A DNA stretch of 64,000 nt, taken from Alkalimarinus alittae (lineage in GTDB: Bacteria > Pseudomonadota > Gammaproteobacteria > Pseudomonadales > Oleiphilaceae). Made by a program: the position numbers and the translations under genes. The notes beneath the pieces were generated by a model. The model made no database searches, was not told the DNA's origin, and saw only the letters and a list, made by a program, of their open reading frames with translations. The stretch is from contig NZ_CP100390.1 of NCBI RefSeq assembly GCF_026016465.1, positions 3,657,001-3,721,000 on the forward strand, written 5' to 3'. Shown piece after piece: positions 30,459 to 40,259 of this stretch (the first letter of the stretch is position 1; each line of letters starts with the position of its first letter).

Positions 30459-30956
30459 CTAGCCATTAGGCTGCTGATAAAGCTCAGCCTGCATTTCTTG
30501 AGAAAGCTGCTTTATTTTAGGAATAATCGACTGCATCTGCTTCTGGGCTAACCCCATTGACTCTTGCATTAATTGAGGCATTTTAACAATCAATTTTTTG
30601 CCCAATGGAGACTTATAGAACGCGACTAATTCTTTCAGCTCTTCCTCACTAAACACATCAACATAAACATCAACAAACTGCCCTTTTAACTTACTCCAAG
30701 ACAGCTCTTCTTCCATTATTTCATTAAGTCGCTGCTGGTACTTAGCCGCTTCTGCTTTTTTTTCTTCTGATAGATTCATCTGCTGAACTGTTTGAGAAAA
30801 CATAGCATTAACTTGCGCCGACATATTATCAAGCACTGAGCTCGCTTGAGAAACTTCAAGCATCTCTTCAGCTAACAACCGCTGCCTGTCCGCATCGGCA
30901 TTAGCCAACGAGGCCGACACCATTAAAGAGAGTAATACCACTATTCTTATATACAT
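30459..30956 (-). CDS. DUF2059 domain periplasmic protein
   Basis: 165 residues. Of two adjacent ATGs (30959, 30956) the second has the better spacing from AGGAG; the frame itself extends to 31007. Signal peptide about 1-21 (LMVSASLANA). The DUF2059 core is visible as FVDVYVDVFSEEELKELVAFYKSPLGKKLIVKMPQL in the middle of the protein, an all-helical domain of unknown function, with a helical, Gln-rich C-terminus. Nothing in the neighbourhood indicates a role. Confidence 0.85.
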   Translation of the reverse strand: MYIRIVVLLSLMVSASLANADADRQRLLAEEMLEVSQASSVLDNMSAQVNAMFSQTVQQMNLSEEKKAEAAKYQQRLNEIMEEELSWSKLKGQFVDVYVDVFSEEELKELVAFYKSPLGKKLIVKMPQLMQESMGLAQKQMQSIIPKIKQLSQEMQAELYQQPNG

Positions 30957-31090
30957 CATGACTCCTGGGTGAATTTTCCTTTGGAGCACTATGATTTCAC
31001 AACTCAAGCGCCCAAATCCAGCGAGATTAATGAATCTTAACTAAAAGATTTTTATACTGAGACTCAGCTTCAATTAGCCGATAAGTGACG

Positions 31091-31663
31091 TTAGCGTTGC
31101 TCTCGCTTAACTGAGCACGCTTTTAATTTTTCTTGCATATACGCCAACCCTTTTTCGCGGGCATACCGAACATTGCGCGCAGGTATACGTTCAGGATCAT
31201 CAATACCTTCAAGTACACACGCTATGCTTTCTTCTCGTATTAAGTGTAATGCAGGATACGGTGATCGATTAGTATAATTGGCAGGGTCATCATCTAGAGC
31301 GTCTGCAAAACAGTAATCGGGGTGAAAACTAGCCAGTTGGTAAACACCTTCATAGTCTTTATCAGCCATCAAGTTATTGGCCAGTTCAAGCAACTCTAGA
31401 AAGGCTTGAAAATCAGAAAAGCCTTCAGAATATATTATTACCGTTGTTTCTATCGAGTCATTTTCATCAAGGCACTTGCACTCTGCTATTAATGCGACCA
31501 GTGCATTTTCTAACGCTTCTTTATCATGCTTATCACCTACAACCCGATATCGAATGGTATCGCGTTCCACTTCTTTTCGGGCAAAGGGGCAAAAATTCTC
31601 ACCTACAACAATGGATGAAACCCAGGCTTTAGTCTGCTCAATGATTAGCTCATCAGAAGGCAT
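31091..31663 (-). CDS. DUF1415 family protein
   Basis: 190 residues, no signal or membrane segment. N-terminal QTKAWVSSIVVGENFCPFARKE and the later YQLASFHPDYCFADALDDDPANYTNRSPYPALHLIREESI region are the hallmarks of DUF1415. The conserved Cys, His and Asp residues (FCPF, FHPDYCF) suggest metal or redox chemistry, but the function is not established. Ends MQEKLKACSVKREQR. Flanked by DUF2059 and a small membrane protein, all on the minus strand. Confidence 0.85.
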   Translation of the reverse strand: MPSDELIIEQTKAWVSSIVVGENFCPFARKEVERDTIRYRVVGDKHDKEALENALVALIAECKCLDENDSIETTVIIYSEGFSDFQAFLELLELANNLMADKDYEGVYQLASFHPDYCFADALDDDPANYTNRSPYPALHLIREESIACVLEGIDDPERIPARNVRYAREKGLAYMQEKLKACSVKREQR

Positions 31664-31713
31664 GATTGATGGAACTCCATTTTAACTATAGTGATATCAC
31701 TACGAACAACCAG

Positions 31714-32013
31714 CTACGATAAAAAGAAATAGAGCGCTGCCGTAACCGCGTAAGCCACTATACACCAATTTAAGCGTGCAATATTTTTTACTAACGCCGT
31801 TTTTTCATAGGTTCGTAAATAGCCTAATAAGCCAAAAGCCGTAACCACTAAGGCTACCTCAGAAAAGAATACACCAAACACCGTTGATGCCTGAGTGCTC
31901 CCGCCCCACAACTGAGCGTATGAGAGATAAGTAATAAGCGTCCCAAAAGACACAAAAAGTACGGGGATAATTGAAACGACGAACCACACTGTCTGTTTTT
32001 GTGGTGCGTTCAT
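31714..32013 (-). CDS. Small membrane protein of unknown function
   Basis: 99 residues from ATG 32013 (CAGGAAAA just upstream; an ATG at 32031 would add six residues). Three hydrophobic helices: about 10-33, 45-66 and 77-98. No family recognised. It lies 50 bases upstream of the DUF1415 gene on the same strand and may be co-transcribed with it. Confidence 0.65.
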   Translation of the reverse strand: MNAPQKQTVWFVVSIIPVLFVSFGTLITYLSYAQLWGGSTQASTVFGVFFSEVALVVTAFGLLGYLRTYEKTALVKNIARLNWCIVAYAVTAALYFFLS

Positions 32014-32269
32014 TGTGTTTTCCTGAATCATGGTCGTTCACTGCCTTCTAACTACTATAGCCTTACTATTTTACAGACAGCAACGTTGCTTGTCTTGATT
32101 CATGTTAGGAAAAACAAGATATCCTCCCGTTTTAAAGGTGCAAAATTGTTACACACAATATCGCTTTGTGAGTGCGCGTAACGGCGAGATTTATTTGTTC
32201 TATTTTTGCTAGTATTTCTTGATGGTGTGTAACTCAATAGTTTATTGCGCTCGATCTCTAAGTAACCCT

Positions 32270-34504
32270 TTAAGGCCTATATAACTTACGAGTCGCTGAT
32301 CGTAATATCTCGTCTAACTCTTTTTTGCCTTTAAGTTTAAGCTCATTAATCACCGCCTCTGAGTTATTTTTTTGGATGACTCGCCTCAATAAAACATTCA
32401 CTTCTTGAGTCGTACAGGTTTCTCTAATCTCGCCATTAAGTAGTGACGACATCACGCACTTTGCCACCACATGGCTACAGCTTTCATAGACTCTCTGATG
32501 TACGGTAAACGCGTTTAAATCTTCAATATCTCGTCCACCCAATACCCACATTGATGGGTCCATCGAACAGAGTAATCGAGTGATAATACCCACATTAAGT
32601 TGGTTGAAGTGATCGCTCAAGTCAAAATAAAGCTGCGTATTAAAGCGTTGAACGGCCTCACTGACAAGCACTGCCGCGCGATCAGATATCGGTTTAATAA
32701 CAACGACCGAATGCTCGCCGCTAGACGCTTCGCGCTGCAAACCTAAACGCACTGGATAAAAGCCTGCACGCTGCCAAAAATCCAGCAGATTGGGTGTTGC
32801 GCCAAAACTAGCGCCCAAATAATCCACTCCCTCATTCAGGCTATTTTTATATACTTCCTCAATCAGAGCAGTCCCTAACCCTAAGTGATGCAGCTTGGGG
32901 TGAACGGCAATTCGCATCACCCTATCCCCTTTTAAGTCTGTCGCCTCTCGAAAACCACTAAAGCTAGATAATACCTGTGGGATTAAATGCCCTCGAGGCC
33001 TGCGTCGTCCTTGCCAGATAGCATCACCTAGCGACCGATCTAAGCCTCCTTCCCTTAACACCAAAGCGACAGCAACGATATCTGACCGATCAAAAAGAGC
33101 AGCCACACGAAGTGAAGGGCCATCGAGTAACATCCTTAAATCATCAGGACTGGTTCTATAATGAGCCAACACCAGTAAGCCAAACACCTGTTTAAGTAAT
33201 GATTCATTTTGGGACAAGGTATTTTGATCGAGCCACTTAATTAGCCGTTGGCTCGGGTCTACTTGCGACGTATCAACGGTGTCACTAAGCGAGGTATTTA
33301 ATAATAAAGCATCAAAAACAAACGTTTCTAGTGGGTCATTATCTGCCCAACGAATAGGTGATTTAAGGTGCAACGAATTCCATTGAGGCGTTTGCCGGTC
33401 TAATACTTTTGTAAATCGTACAGCAAACCCTCTGCCCGTACCTTCATAGCCATGAATGGTCGAAGCAAATACAATTCGAGAGTACCGCAACAAAAATGAC
33501 TCAAGCATCGGCGCAGGGATAGCCGCCGCCTCGTCGACTAACACAAGATCTGCATCCGGCGAAGCCGCAATCAATTCATCAGGAGCCATAAAGGTGACCT
33601 CATGATCCACGCTCTGCTGCGTGGTAAAACTAAAGTCATGACGCACACCATGAGGAAACTGCGCTTCGAGCATTGTAAACGCACTTTCTACTGACTCAAT
33701 AAAAGGCGCCGTTAACACGATTCGCCTTATACCCCTATTAATTAATTTAGCCGCAGCCAACCCTAATGCTGCACTCTTGCCTCTCCCACGGTCGGATGTA
33801 ATGACCAGTGGCCGACGACGATGACCGGTCACGACCTTACAAATAGCGTCAACGGCTCGTTGCTGATCTTCTGTTATACACCCGTCTAATAATGCGGTTT
33901 CAAATGCCTGTTTTTTTGTTTGAGCTTCTTGCAATTGAGCTTGAGCAACATTCGCCGGCTCGTTTAACGCTTCATACGAGGGTGTGACCCTTTCACATAA
34001 ACGCAACACCTTACCGGATGAATCAATGGCCTTATTGATTCGGGAGATAAATCGCCGCGAGAGATCAGCTCGCGCAAATGGCAATGAAGTAATACGCTCA
34101 TAGTCCGGGTCATCATAATCTGACCAACCATTAGCCTCAGGTGTTATTAAAATAAACAAACCGCCCGCGACTAGCGTGCCACTAATGGCACCAAAACCAT
34201 CAGGGTGAAACCCCGCATAAGCATCCATGACAATAAGCTTACGCTCACTCCCTAGATGTCTCACTGCTTTTTTAGCCGTACTGTATTCAATAACTAGAGA
34301 CATTTCTTGATCTTCTAGTTGGTCAGTTAACCACAGTGCAGAACTCACACCTAACCGACTAATAGCAGCCAACGCTATCTTGTTAGCCCACGCTCTGCTG
34401 CCTGACAGAACAAGAAGCCTTCTATGCCGAGACATCTCTGTTTGTTGTTTTAGCAAATCTATTGCAAGTAGGCAGTGCTCAATATTCAAAAGGTCTTTGC
34501 TCAA
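32270..34504 (-). CDS. tmcA: tRNA(Met) cytidine acetyltransferase TmcA
   Basis: 744 residues. TmcA makes N4-acetylcytidine at the wobble position of elongator tRNA-Met using acetyl-CoA and ATP. Order: DUF1726-like N-terminal domain, RecD-like helicase module with Walker A SDRGRGKSAA (about 236-246), Walker B DLVLVDEAAAIP and STIHGYEGTGRGF, then a GNAT acetyltransferase with acetyl-CoA motif IAVHPKLHHLGLGTALIEE and a tRNA-binding tail. The start is a TTG (34504); no good ribosome site is seen, but the alternative ATG 34435 would remove N-terminal residues that fit the family. Confidence 0.94.
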   Translation of the reverse strand: MSKDLLNIEHCLLAIDLLKQQTEMSRHRRLLVLSGSRAWANKIALAAISRLGVSSALWLTDQLEDQEMSLVIEYSTAKKAVRHLGSERKLIVMDAYAGFHPDGFGAISGTLVAGGLFILITPEANGWSDYDDPDYERITSLPFARADLSRRFISRINKAIDSSGKVLRLCERVTPSYEALNEPANVAQAQLQEAQTKKQAFETALLDGCITEDQQRAVDAICKVVTGHRRRPLVITSDRGRGKSAALGLAAAKLINRGIRRIVLTAPFIESVESAFTMLEAQFPHGVRHDFSFTTQQSVDHEVTFMAPDELIAASPDADLVLVDEAAAIPAPMLESFLLRYSRIVFASTIHGYEGTGRGFAVRFTKVLDRQTPQWNSLHLKSPIRWADNDPLETFVFDALLLNTSLSDTVDTSQVDPSQRLIKWLDQNTLSQNESLLKQVFGLLVLAHYRTSPDDLRMLLDGPSLRVAALFDRSDIVAVALVLREGGLDRSLGDAIWQGRRRPRGHLIPQVLSSFSGFREATDLKGDRVMRIAVHPKLHHLGLGTALIEEVYKNSLNEGVDYLGASFGATPNLLDFWQRAGFYPVRLGLQREASSGEHSVVVIKPISDRAAVLVSEAVQRFNTQLYFDLSDHFNQLNVGIITRLLCSMDPSMWVLGGRDIEDLNAFTVHQRVYESCSHVVAKCVMSSLLNGEIRETCTTQEVNVLLRRVIQKNNSEAVINELKLKGKKELDEILRSATRKLYRP

Positions 34505-34673
34505 TTTTAGGGATCTATACGTTCCAGTTTGAAAATATTATAGCGTCATTATTCGTCACTAAGCACTTAAACACTACACTAATTGACACAATAGTATGAA
34601 TAATGATTCACTTCATAGCGTACAAATGAATTAACATTCACTTTATTGCCACCAATACTTTGGAGTTACCACG

Positions 34674-35324
34674 TTGGCCTACCGGGAAACAACAAAAACA
34701 ATCACGAAAAAAGCTGAAATAAGAGTCAAAATATTACGTTCAACGCGTAATCTCGTTCAGCAATCTGGTTTTAAGGGTGCAACCGTAAGTGCTATTGCCG
34801 AAGACGCAAATGTGGCAACAGGTACACTTTACCGCCACTTTCCATCTAAATCAGCGCTATTTTCTGAAATATTTCGAACGGCAACCGAGATTGAGGTTCG
34901 TAAGGTAGCCGAAGCCATCGAGAATAATACAACTGTTACTCAGCAATTAATCGCGGCGGTTAACTGCTTTTCTAAGCGAGCGTTAACTGCGCCGCAGCTG
35001 GCGTGGGCTCTAATAGCTGAACCCGTTGACCCAATCGTAGATGCAGACCGCCTTCGCTACCGACAAGCCTATGCAGATATCTTTGAGCAACTTATTGCAG
35101 CAGGTATGCAATCTGGCGAAATACCTAATCAACATAAATCTATCTCCGCAGCAGCACTGGTTGGGGCAATGGCTGAATCCCTTGTTGGCCCTCTATCTCC
35201 ACCCAACAAAGCAAACACTGATAAAAAGAAACCCTTAGTAACGGTCAAAGATAAAGAAGCGCTTATCAACTCAATTGCTCGTTTCTGTGTTCAGGCCGTA
35301 ACTGGGCAGGAGTACTCATTATGA
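34674..35324 (+). CDS. TetR-family transcriptional regulator
   Basis: 216 residues, starting at TTG 34674 with GGAG nine bases upstream. N-terminal TetR helix-turn-helix (about 14-60, with GATVSAIAEDANVATGTLYRHFPSK). The C-terminal domain is helical. The stop overlaps the start of the acyl-CoA dehydrogenase gene (ATGA), so the two are translationally coupled; this gene pair occurs in pseudomonads and relatives. It probably controls its own operon in response to an acyl-CoA or similar ligand (inference). Confidence 0.9.
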   Translation: MAYRETTKTITKKAEIRVKILRSTRNLVQQSGFKGATVSAIAEDANVATGTLYRHFPSKSALFSEIFRTATEIEVRKVAEAIENNTTVTQQLIAAVNCFSKRALTAPQLAWALIAEPVDPIVDADRLRYRQAYADIFEQLIAAGMQSGEIPNQHKSISAAALVGAMAESLVGPLSPPNKANTDKKKPLVTVKDKEALINSIARFCVQAVTGQEYSL

Positions 35325-37000
35325 AAAACCCTCAAACACAACATGACCGCTACTTTGCACACACTCACGTCGTTGAAAATCAACCACCAGAGCTTGAAAA
35401 CATAAACCTGTTTGAGCAAGACACAGCCCTCAAAGAAGCGGTTAAGCGCGAAGGTGCTGGATGGGCGGCCAAGGAAATTTCACAATTTGGACAAGCGGTG
35501 GGGCAAGCCAGCTACATAGAACTGGGCTTTCAGGCAAACGAAAATAAACCCGTACTCCATACTCATGACAGGTTTGGACATCGAGTTGATCACGTTAAAT
35601 TCCATCCAGCTTACCACCAGTTAATGAGAACATCGATTGAAAACGGCTTGCACTCGTCTCCTTGGACAGACCCTAAAGCCGGTGCACACGTTGCCCGTAG
35701 CGCCAAGTGTTATCTACAAACCCAGGTCGAATCAGCGCACGGCTGCCCTATCACCATGACCTTTGCGTCCATTCCATCACTGAGAAGACAACCGAACTTA
35801 GACAAGATATGGACACCTCTAATTACGGCACGCAAATATGACGAAACCAACCGCCCTTTCTCTCAAAAAGAAGGCGTGACCATTGGTATGGCTATGACAG
35901 AAAAACAAGGCGGATCAGATGTAAGGGCCAATTCAACCAAAGCTTATCCCGTTGGCCAACCGGGCGGCGGTGAGCTATATGAATTAGTCGGCCATAAGTA
36001 TTTTGTTTCTGCGCCTATGTGCGATGCTTTTCTAGTGCTCGCCCAAGCGCCTTCAGGGCTGTCTTGCTTTTTAGTACCTCGTTGGAATGCTGACGGCAGC
36101 AAGAACCCGCTTCAAGTACTACGATTAAAGGACAAAATGGGCAATGTCGCTAACGCATCCAGTGAAACTGAGTTACGTGGAGCCCTTGGTTGGATGGTTG
36201 GTGAAGAAGGTCAAGGTGTTAGAACCATTATAGAAATGGTCTCTTTAACGCGCTTCGACTGCATGATGGGCTCGTCATCAGGTCAACGTCTTGCAGTTGC
36301 CCATGCGACTCACCACTGCCATTATCGCAGTGCTTTTGGTGCTAAATTAGACCAGCAGCCGTTGATGCAAAACGTGCTAGCCGATTTAGCACTCGAGCAA
36401 GAAGGCTCTCTCGCATTTACGATGCGCATGGCACGAGCACTCGACAATCAACACGACGAATCAGAGCAATTGCTCATGCGCCTAGGGACAGCGGTTGGCA
36501 AGTATTGGATATGCAAACGCACCCCCAACCACGCTTATGAAGCAATGGAATGCATTGGAGGCAGTGGCGTGATGGAAAATAGCATATTCCCCAGAATGTT
36601 TAGGGAGTCTCCTATCAATGCTATTTGGGAGGGTAGCGGCAACGTACAGTGCCTCGATGTGCTGCGTGTTATGTATAAAACACCTGCCGCGATAGATGCT
36701 TTTTTTAATGAAGTCGATAAAGCAAAAGGCGAAAACAGCATGCTTGATCAATACGTACGAAGTCTCAAGCAAGCGTTTACAGACCTAAATAATATTGAAT
36801 ACCGAGCCAGAAATATCGTTGATCGGCTAGCGTTAGCCTTTCAAAGCGCCTTACTCGTTCAGAGTGGAAATCATGCCGTAAGCGACCTGTTTTGTGCCTC
36901 TCGCCTCTCTGATAACGGGGGTCACAACATAGGTTCCATGCCTGCTAGTGGCGACTGCGCGTCCATTATCGAACGAGCACGACCTAACCTCACGGTCTAA
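35321..37000 (+). CDS. aidB: AidB-like acyl-CoA dehydrogenase
   Basis: 559 residues. Compared with ordinary acyl-CoA dehydrogenases it has the longer AidB layout: N-terminal FAHTHVVENQPPELENINLFEQD, FAD-binding MAMTEKQGGSDVRANST (about 190-206) and a C-terminal RARNIVDRLALAFQSALL region. E. coli AidB is a flavoprotein linked to the alkylation response that binds DNA; in many bacteria similar proteins are annotated as acyl- or isovaleryl-CoA dehydrogenases. Coupling to a TetR gene rather than to ada fits a metabolic role, but this is inference. A terminator follows. Confidence 0.9.
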   Translation: MKNPQTQHDRYFAHTHVVENQPPELENINLFEQDTALKEAVKREGAGWAAKEISQFGQAVGQASYIELGFQANENKPVLHTHDRFGHRVDHVKFHPAYHQLMRTSIENGLHSSPWTDPKAGAHVARSAKCYLQTQVESAHGCPITMTFASIPSLRRQPNLDKIWTPLITARKYDETNRPFSQKEGVTIGMAMTEKQGGSDVRANSTKAYPVGQPGGGELYELVGHKYFVSAPMCDAFLVLAQAPSGLSCFLVPRWNADGSKNPLQVLRLKDKMGNVANASSETELRGALGWMVGEEGQGVRTIIEMVSLTRFDCMMGSSSGQRLAVAHATHHCHYRSAFGAKLDQQPLMQNVLADLALEQEGSLAFTMRMARALDNQHDESEQLLMRLGTAVGKYWICKRTPNHAYEAMECIGGSGVMENSIFPRMFRESPINAIWEGSGNVQCLDVLRVMYKTPAAIDAFFNEVDKAKGENSMLDQYVRSLKQAFTDLNNIEYRARNIVDRLALAFQSALLVQSGNHAVSDLFCASRLSDNGGHNIGSMPASGDCASIIERARPNLTV

Positions 37001-37022
37001 GTACAAAACCGCTCATTGAGTT

Positions 37023-37045
37023 AAGCGCTTTAGGGCGCTTTTTTT
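37023..37045 (+). terminator. Intrinsic terminator after the acyl-CoA dehydrogenase gene
   Basis: AAGCGC (37023-37028) and GCGCTT (37035-37040) with loop TTTAGG, followed by a run of Ts. Confidence 0.88.
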
Positions 37046-37186
37046 ATATAACGATTTAACAATCACTAACTTAATGTTTATTTAACTTGAAAGCTGATCG
37101 CTTATCATTAGGATGCTCTAGAATCGAATAACATTCACACGCTTACGTTGCTTGAATCAGCGCCCCAGAAAACAAAAAGGTAAACT

Positions 37187-38227
37187 ATGAACGAAAACCA
37201 ACGACAACAAAATCGCAGTAAATTCACCTTCGCATTTGCTGCGTTTGCGTTTGGCATGCTGATATCAGCAACCATAATGAACGCCTCAAAAACGCCATCA
37301 GCAGATCAACCAGACGCCTTGATATCTTACAAAGGCTCAGACTTTACACTCAGTGAACTTCCCACCAGCGTTGCTATGCCTTACTACGAGATGGCCCATG
37401 AGCACTATGAAAAACAGCGTGCTTTTTTAGAAGAGGCAGCGCTTCAACTAGTCGCAGCAGAGCTGGCTACAAAAGAGAACATCAGCGAAGAACTCGCTAG
37501 AGAGCAGTTGCTTTCAATCACGCCACCTTCAGAAGATGACGTAAATCGTTTTTTTGAAGCTAATAAAGAGCGTATAAGCAAACCCTTTTATGAAATAAAA
37601 GGCGACATTGCTCAGTACCTCACTCAACAAAAGGTTCGAGAGAAACGCTTTTCAGTGTTAGGTGAATTAGAAAGAAAAGGTGACTTTGCTCTGCTCGTAA
37701 AGCCACCTAAATCACCTGCTGTTTCGATCGACACCGAAGGCTACCCTACAATCGGCAATCCTGATGGAAAAATACAGATCGTTGAGTTTGCTGACTATCA
37801 GTGCCCACACTGTAAAGAGGCGAGCCATACACTTCACACCTTACTAGAACAGTATGGTGATGATATTCAACTAACCTATATGGATTTCCCTATCAACCGC
37901 TCAGGGGTTTCGAGAAAAGTGGCTGAAGGCGCTGTTTGTGCCGATCAGCAGGGTCAGTTCTGGGAATATAACAGCCTAGCATTCGACAATCAGGCTCAAT
38001 TAACACTTGATTCACCAGCAACATTTGCTAATAAATTACAGCTGGATAAGGCCCAATTTGAATCATGCATAGGCGCCTCAGAGACCATTAAGAAAGTTAA
38101 AGACTCTGAATTACAAGCGATTAATTTAGGTATCCGTGGAACGCCTGCTATTTTCGTTAACGGTAGAAAGCTAGAAGGCCATGAAATAGAGCAAGCGCTC
38201 ACTAAAGCGGTTAAAGAATTACTTTAA
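37187..38227 (+). CDS. DsbA-family thiol oxidoreductase with SurA-like N-terminal region
   Basis: 346 residues. One N-terminal transmembrane anchor or signal (about 14-31). Residues about 45-165 are helical and Lys/Glu-rich with the pattern EEDARE-like and ITPPSEDDVNRFFEANKERI, reminiscent of the N-terminal chaperone region of SurA/parvulin-type proteins. Residues about 180-346 form a thioredoxin-4 (DsbA/DsbG-like) domain with CPHC in FADYQCPHCKEASH and a cis-proline loop RGTPAIFVNG. A chaperone-thiol oxidase combination acting in the periplasm is inferred. Monocistronic, with a bidirectional terminator downstream. Confidence 0.85.
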   Translation: MNENQRQQNRSKFTFAFAAFAFGMLISATIMNASKTPSADQPDALISYKGSDFTLSELPTSVAMPYYEMAHEHYEKQRAFLEEAALQLVAAELATKENISEELAREQLLSITPPSEDDVNRFFEANKERISKPFYEIKGDIAQYLTQQKVREKRFSVLGELERKGDFALLVKPPKSPAVSIDTEGYPTIGNPDGKIQIVEFADYQCPHCKEASHTLHTLLEQYGDDIQLTYMDFPINRSGVSRKVAEGAVCADQQGQFWEYNSLAFDNQAQLTLDSPATFANKLQLDKAQFESCIGASETIKKVKDSELQAINLGIRGTPAIFVNGRKLEGHEIEQALTKAVKELL

Positions 38228-38234
38228 CCCTTAT

Positions 38235-38263
38235 GAAAAAAGCCAGCAGCTTAGCTGCTGGCT
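38235..38263. terminator. Bidirectional terminator between the DsbA-family gene and the FlgT-like gene
   Basis: Perfect stem AGCCAGCAGC / GCTGCTGGCT (38241-38250, 38254-38263) with loop TTA. On the minus strand it is followed by TTTTTTC, ideal for the four-gene envelope cluster; on the plus strand by GTTCTATTT, weaker. Confidence 0.88.
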
Positions 38264-38270
38264 GTTCTAT

Positions 38271-39524
38271 TTACCATTGAATAGGTGCTGCACTTGAGCC
38301 AGCAGTAGGTCTAACCTGCTTATTCGTTTCTATATCGGTAACGCTAGAACTTTTCTTTACCAATCGAACAACAGCTCCTTTTTTAACCGCCTTAACATCA
38401 CCACTAGTCAATGTGGCAACCGAATATTTCGGTAAAACAGAATCAACAGTTAGCTCACCAACTTTCTTTCCTTCTATTTTAATAGAGATACCAGTATCAG
38501 GGTCTTTTAACGTTCGGCCTTGCGACAATAGTTCAAACTTATCGCCTTCACTTACTCTTGATTTCCCTTGGTTAAGATATACCTCACTAGGACTTACGAC
38601 ATCCATCACTTTTACCGGGTAGATAACATCCATAATGCTGCTAACAACAAGCCCGGCAATATCATCCAATACTGAGGATGTGCTTTCAGTTTCTGCCCGC
38701 GCTTGCTCTTCTACTAAGTTATCAGTCCATAAAATTTTCTGAGTCGCAACTTCAATTACTTGATATGAAAGGTCAAACCGGTCAATCACCTCCACTTGGG
38801 TCATGCCATAGAATGTTTGACGTTCAATCTTGGTCGATAAATCATGTATATTGCCGACAATCATAAAGTCAGCACCTACTAAGTTCCCTAAACGACTCGC
38901 TTCTACAGCCGGCACATTATTCGAAGAAAGCAGTGCCTTTTCTGAAACGTATTCACTACCGTAGTTCCGATTGACTACTGTGAATTGCTGTGTTTGCATC
39001 AGCGAAGTTTGTATTTTGTCCCTCATTCGGCTCGACATCTGAAATGCATTACTACCCTTTTCTAAATCATCGATAGCAAATGTGGCATGAGTAAACCTAA
39101 ACGGCATCACAGCAATGCTTGAGCGAGCATCGTCTTTAATTTCAGAATGGTGCATTGGGATTTTAGCGACAACCGACACCTCCCACACATCATTATTATC
39201 TTTAGGTTTCTTTACGCTGCTTACACTATAAGACTGAACCCAGCCCTTTGACTGCGTAAATACCTGCTCTTCAACCCCAAACGAAGCGGTCTTTTTTTCT
39301 AAGGAATCATTTACCAAGTGTTTAAAATCAAGCTTAAGCTGTTTCTCGCTCCCAACCTCAAGCCCTCTTACTTGGCGAACAGCGTCCATCAGGGCTGAAC
39401 TTAAAGCCGTTTGGTAGCTTTCACCAAAGCCCGTCGTTGTTTTCTCAACCAGTTCAGTCTTGGCCCACACACAAATTGGAATCAGAAAAACCAGTATTGC
39501 TAATCGCTGTAGATGCTTTTTCAT
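38271..39524 (-). CDS. FlgT/CsgG-like exported envelope protein
   Basis: 417 residues. Signal peptide about 1-21 (ending VWA). Three regions match FlgT organisation: an N-terminal LPP20/FlgT-N-like part (TTTGFGESYQTALSSALMDAV, about 30-115), a TolB/CsgG-like middle (IAVMPFRF, LVGADFMIVGNI, ILWTDNLVEE; about 135-290) and a C-terminal SH3-like domain (VYLNQGKSRVSEGDKFELL, about 315-395). Vibrio FlgT is part of the flagellar H ring, but no flagellar gene is nearby; instead the gene follows LpoB, YcfL and a COG3014-like lipoprotein. It is the last gene of the cluster before the terminator. A role in an outer-membrane or peptidoglycan-associated complex is inference. Confidence 0.8.
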   Translation of the reverse strand: MKKHLQRLAILVFLIPICVWAKTELVEKTTTGFGESYQTALSSALMDAVRQVRGLEVGSEKQLKLDFKHLVNDSLEKKTASFGVEEQVFTQSKGWVQSYSVSSVKKPKDNNDVWEVSVVAKIPMHHSEIKDDARSSIAVMPFRFTHATFAIDDLEKGSNAFQMSSRMRDKIQTSLMQTQQFTVVNRNYGSEYVSEKALLSSNNVPAVEASRLGNLVGADFMIVGNIHDLSTKIERQTFYGMTQVEVIDRFDLSYQVIEVATQKILWTDNLVEEQARAETESTSSVLDDIAGLVVSSIMDVIYPVKVMDVVSPSEVYLNQGKSRVSEGDKFELLSQGRTLKDPDTGISIKIEGKKVGELTVDSVLPKYSVATLTSGDVKAVKKGAVVRLVKKSSSVTDIETNKQVRPTAGSSAAPIQW

Positions 39525-39633
39525 CCTTAAAACTCACACTAAAATGATCGTTCATGTATTAAAAAGGCCGAGAATGCTCTATTTCAAAACAGATCTCAGC
39601 CTTTCTATGTTTATTTATGTAGTTTAGAACGTG

Positions 39634-40233
39634 TTATAGAGACATAAATGACTTTTCGCCAGTTTTACGAATTTCTTTTTCTCCAGCCCACTCCATAATG
39701 CCACTTTCAAGGTTGACTAATTTAAGCGTGAACTTGTAATAAACATCCTGCGCACCGCTGTTTCGTTTCACGATACTAGACATGTTGCCATATAGCATAA
39801 ACTCAGCCCCCGTCTGCTTACCAAATGCAGCCGCTTTAGAAGGGTCGACCATGCCGCTATCCATCTGAAACTTCATTTGCTCTTGAACTGCCCTTACCGC
39901 AGTCATATCAACAAAGCGAAACTTACCTGATTGTAGCAATTTAGTTTGAATCGTATCGGTAATAGATTCCGTATCAATATGCTCAGTAGTTTTGTTCTTG
40001 ATTTTATCAACAAACACCACAGGACGGCGGGAGGATGTCATCTGAACAATAGGCGGAAAGGTGACTAAGTCATCAACTAATTTAGCCGCAATAGACTGCA
40101 AGTCCGTTGACCCAAAGCCCAATGTCGTTGTTTCAACCGATGTCGCATCGCCATATTGTATTTTCGGACCACTGGCACAAGACGCCAGCATGAGAGCAGC
40201 TAAAACAACTGCAAAAATTCGCATTATTTTCAT
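39634..40233 (-). CDS. lpoB: LpoB-like lipoprotein, penicillin-binding protein activator family
   Basis: 199 residues from ATG 40233 (GGAG six bases upstream; ATG 40245 also in frame). Lipobox LASC, Cys 19. The TolB/CsgG-like domain shows RPVVFVDKIKNKTTEHIDTESITDTI, GKFRFVD and QTGAEFMLYGNM, as in LpoB. In E. coli LpoB reaches through the periplasm to activate PBP1B; the long linker of that protein is short here. YcfL precedes it, as in E. coli, which supports the name. The mrcA in this window encodes PBP1a, not the PBP1B partner. Confidence 0.88.
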   Translation of the reverse strand: MKIMRIFAVVLAALMLASCASGPKIQYGDATSVETTTLGFGSTDLQSIAAKLVDDLVTFPPIVQMTSSRRPVVFVDKIKNKTTEHIDTESITDTIQTKLLQSGKFRFVDMTAVRAVQEQMKFQMDSGMVDPSKAAAFGKQTGAEFMLYGNMSSIVKRNSGAQDVYYKFTLKLVNLESGIMEWAGEKEIRKTGEKSFMSL

Positions 40234-40259
40234 TCTTTTCTCCATTTTTAGTTAAAAGC

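Noticed and set aside
38271-39524. Flagellar FlgT or curli CsgG assignment for the 417-residue protein
   Set aside because: Domain order resembles FlgT, but no flagellar or curli gene is nearby and the cluster is LpoB/YcfL; I kept a descriptive name only.
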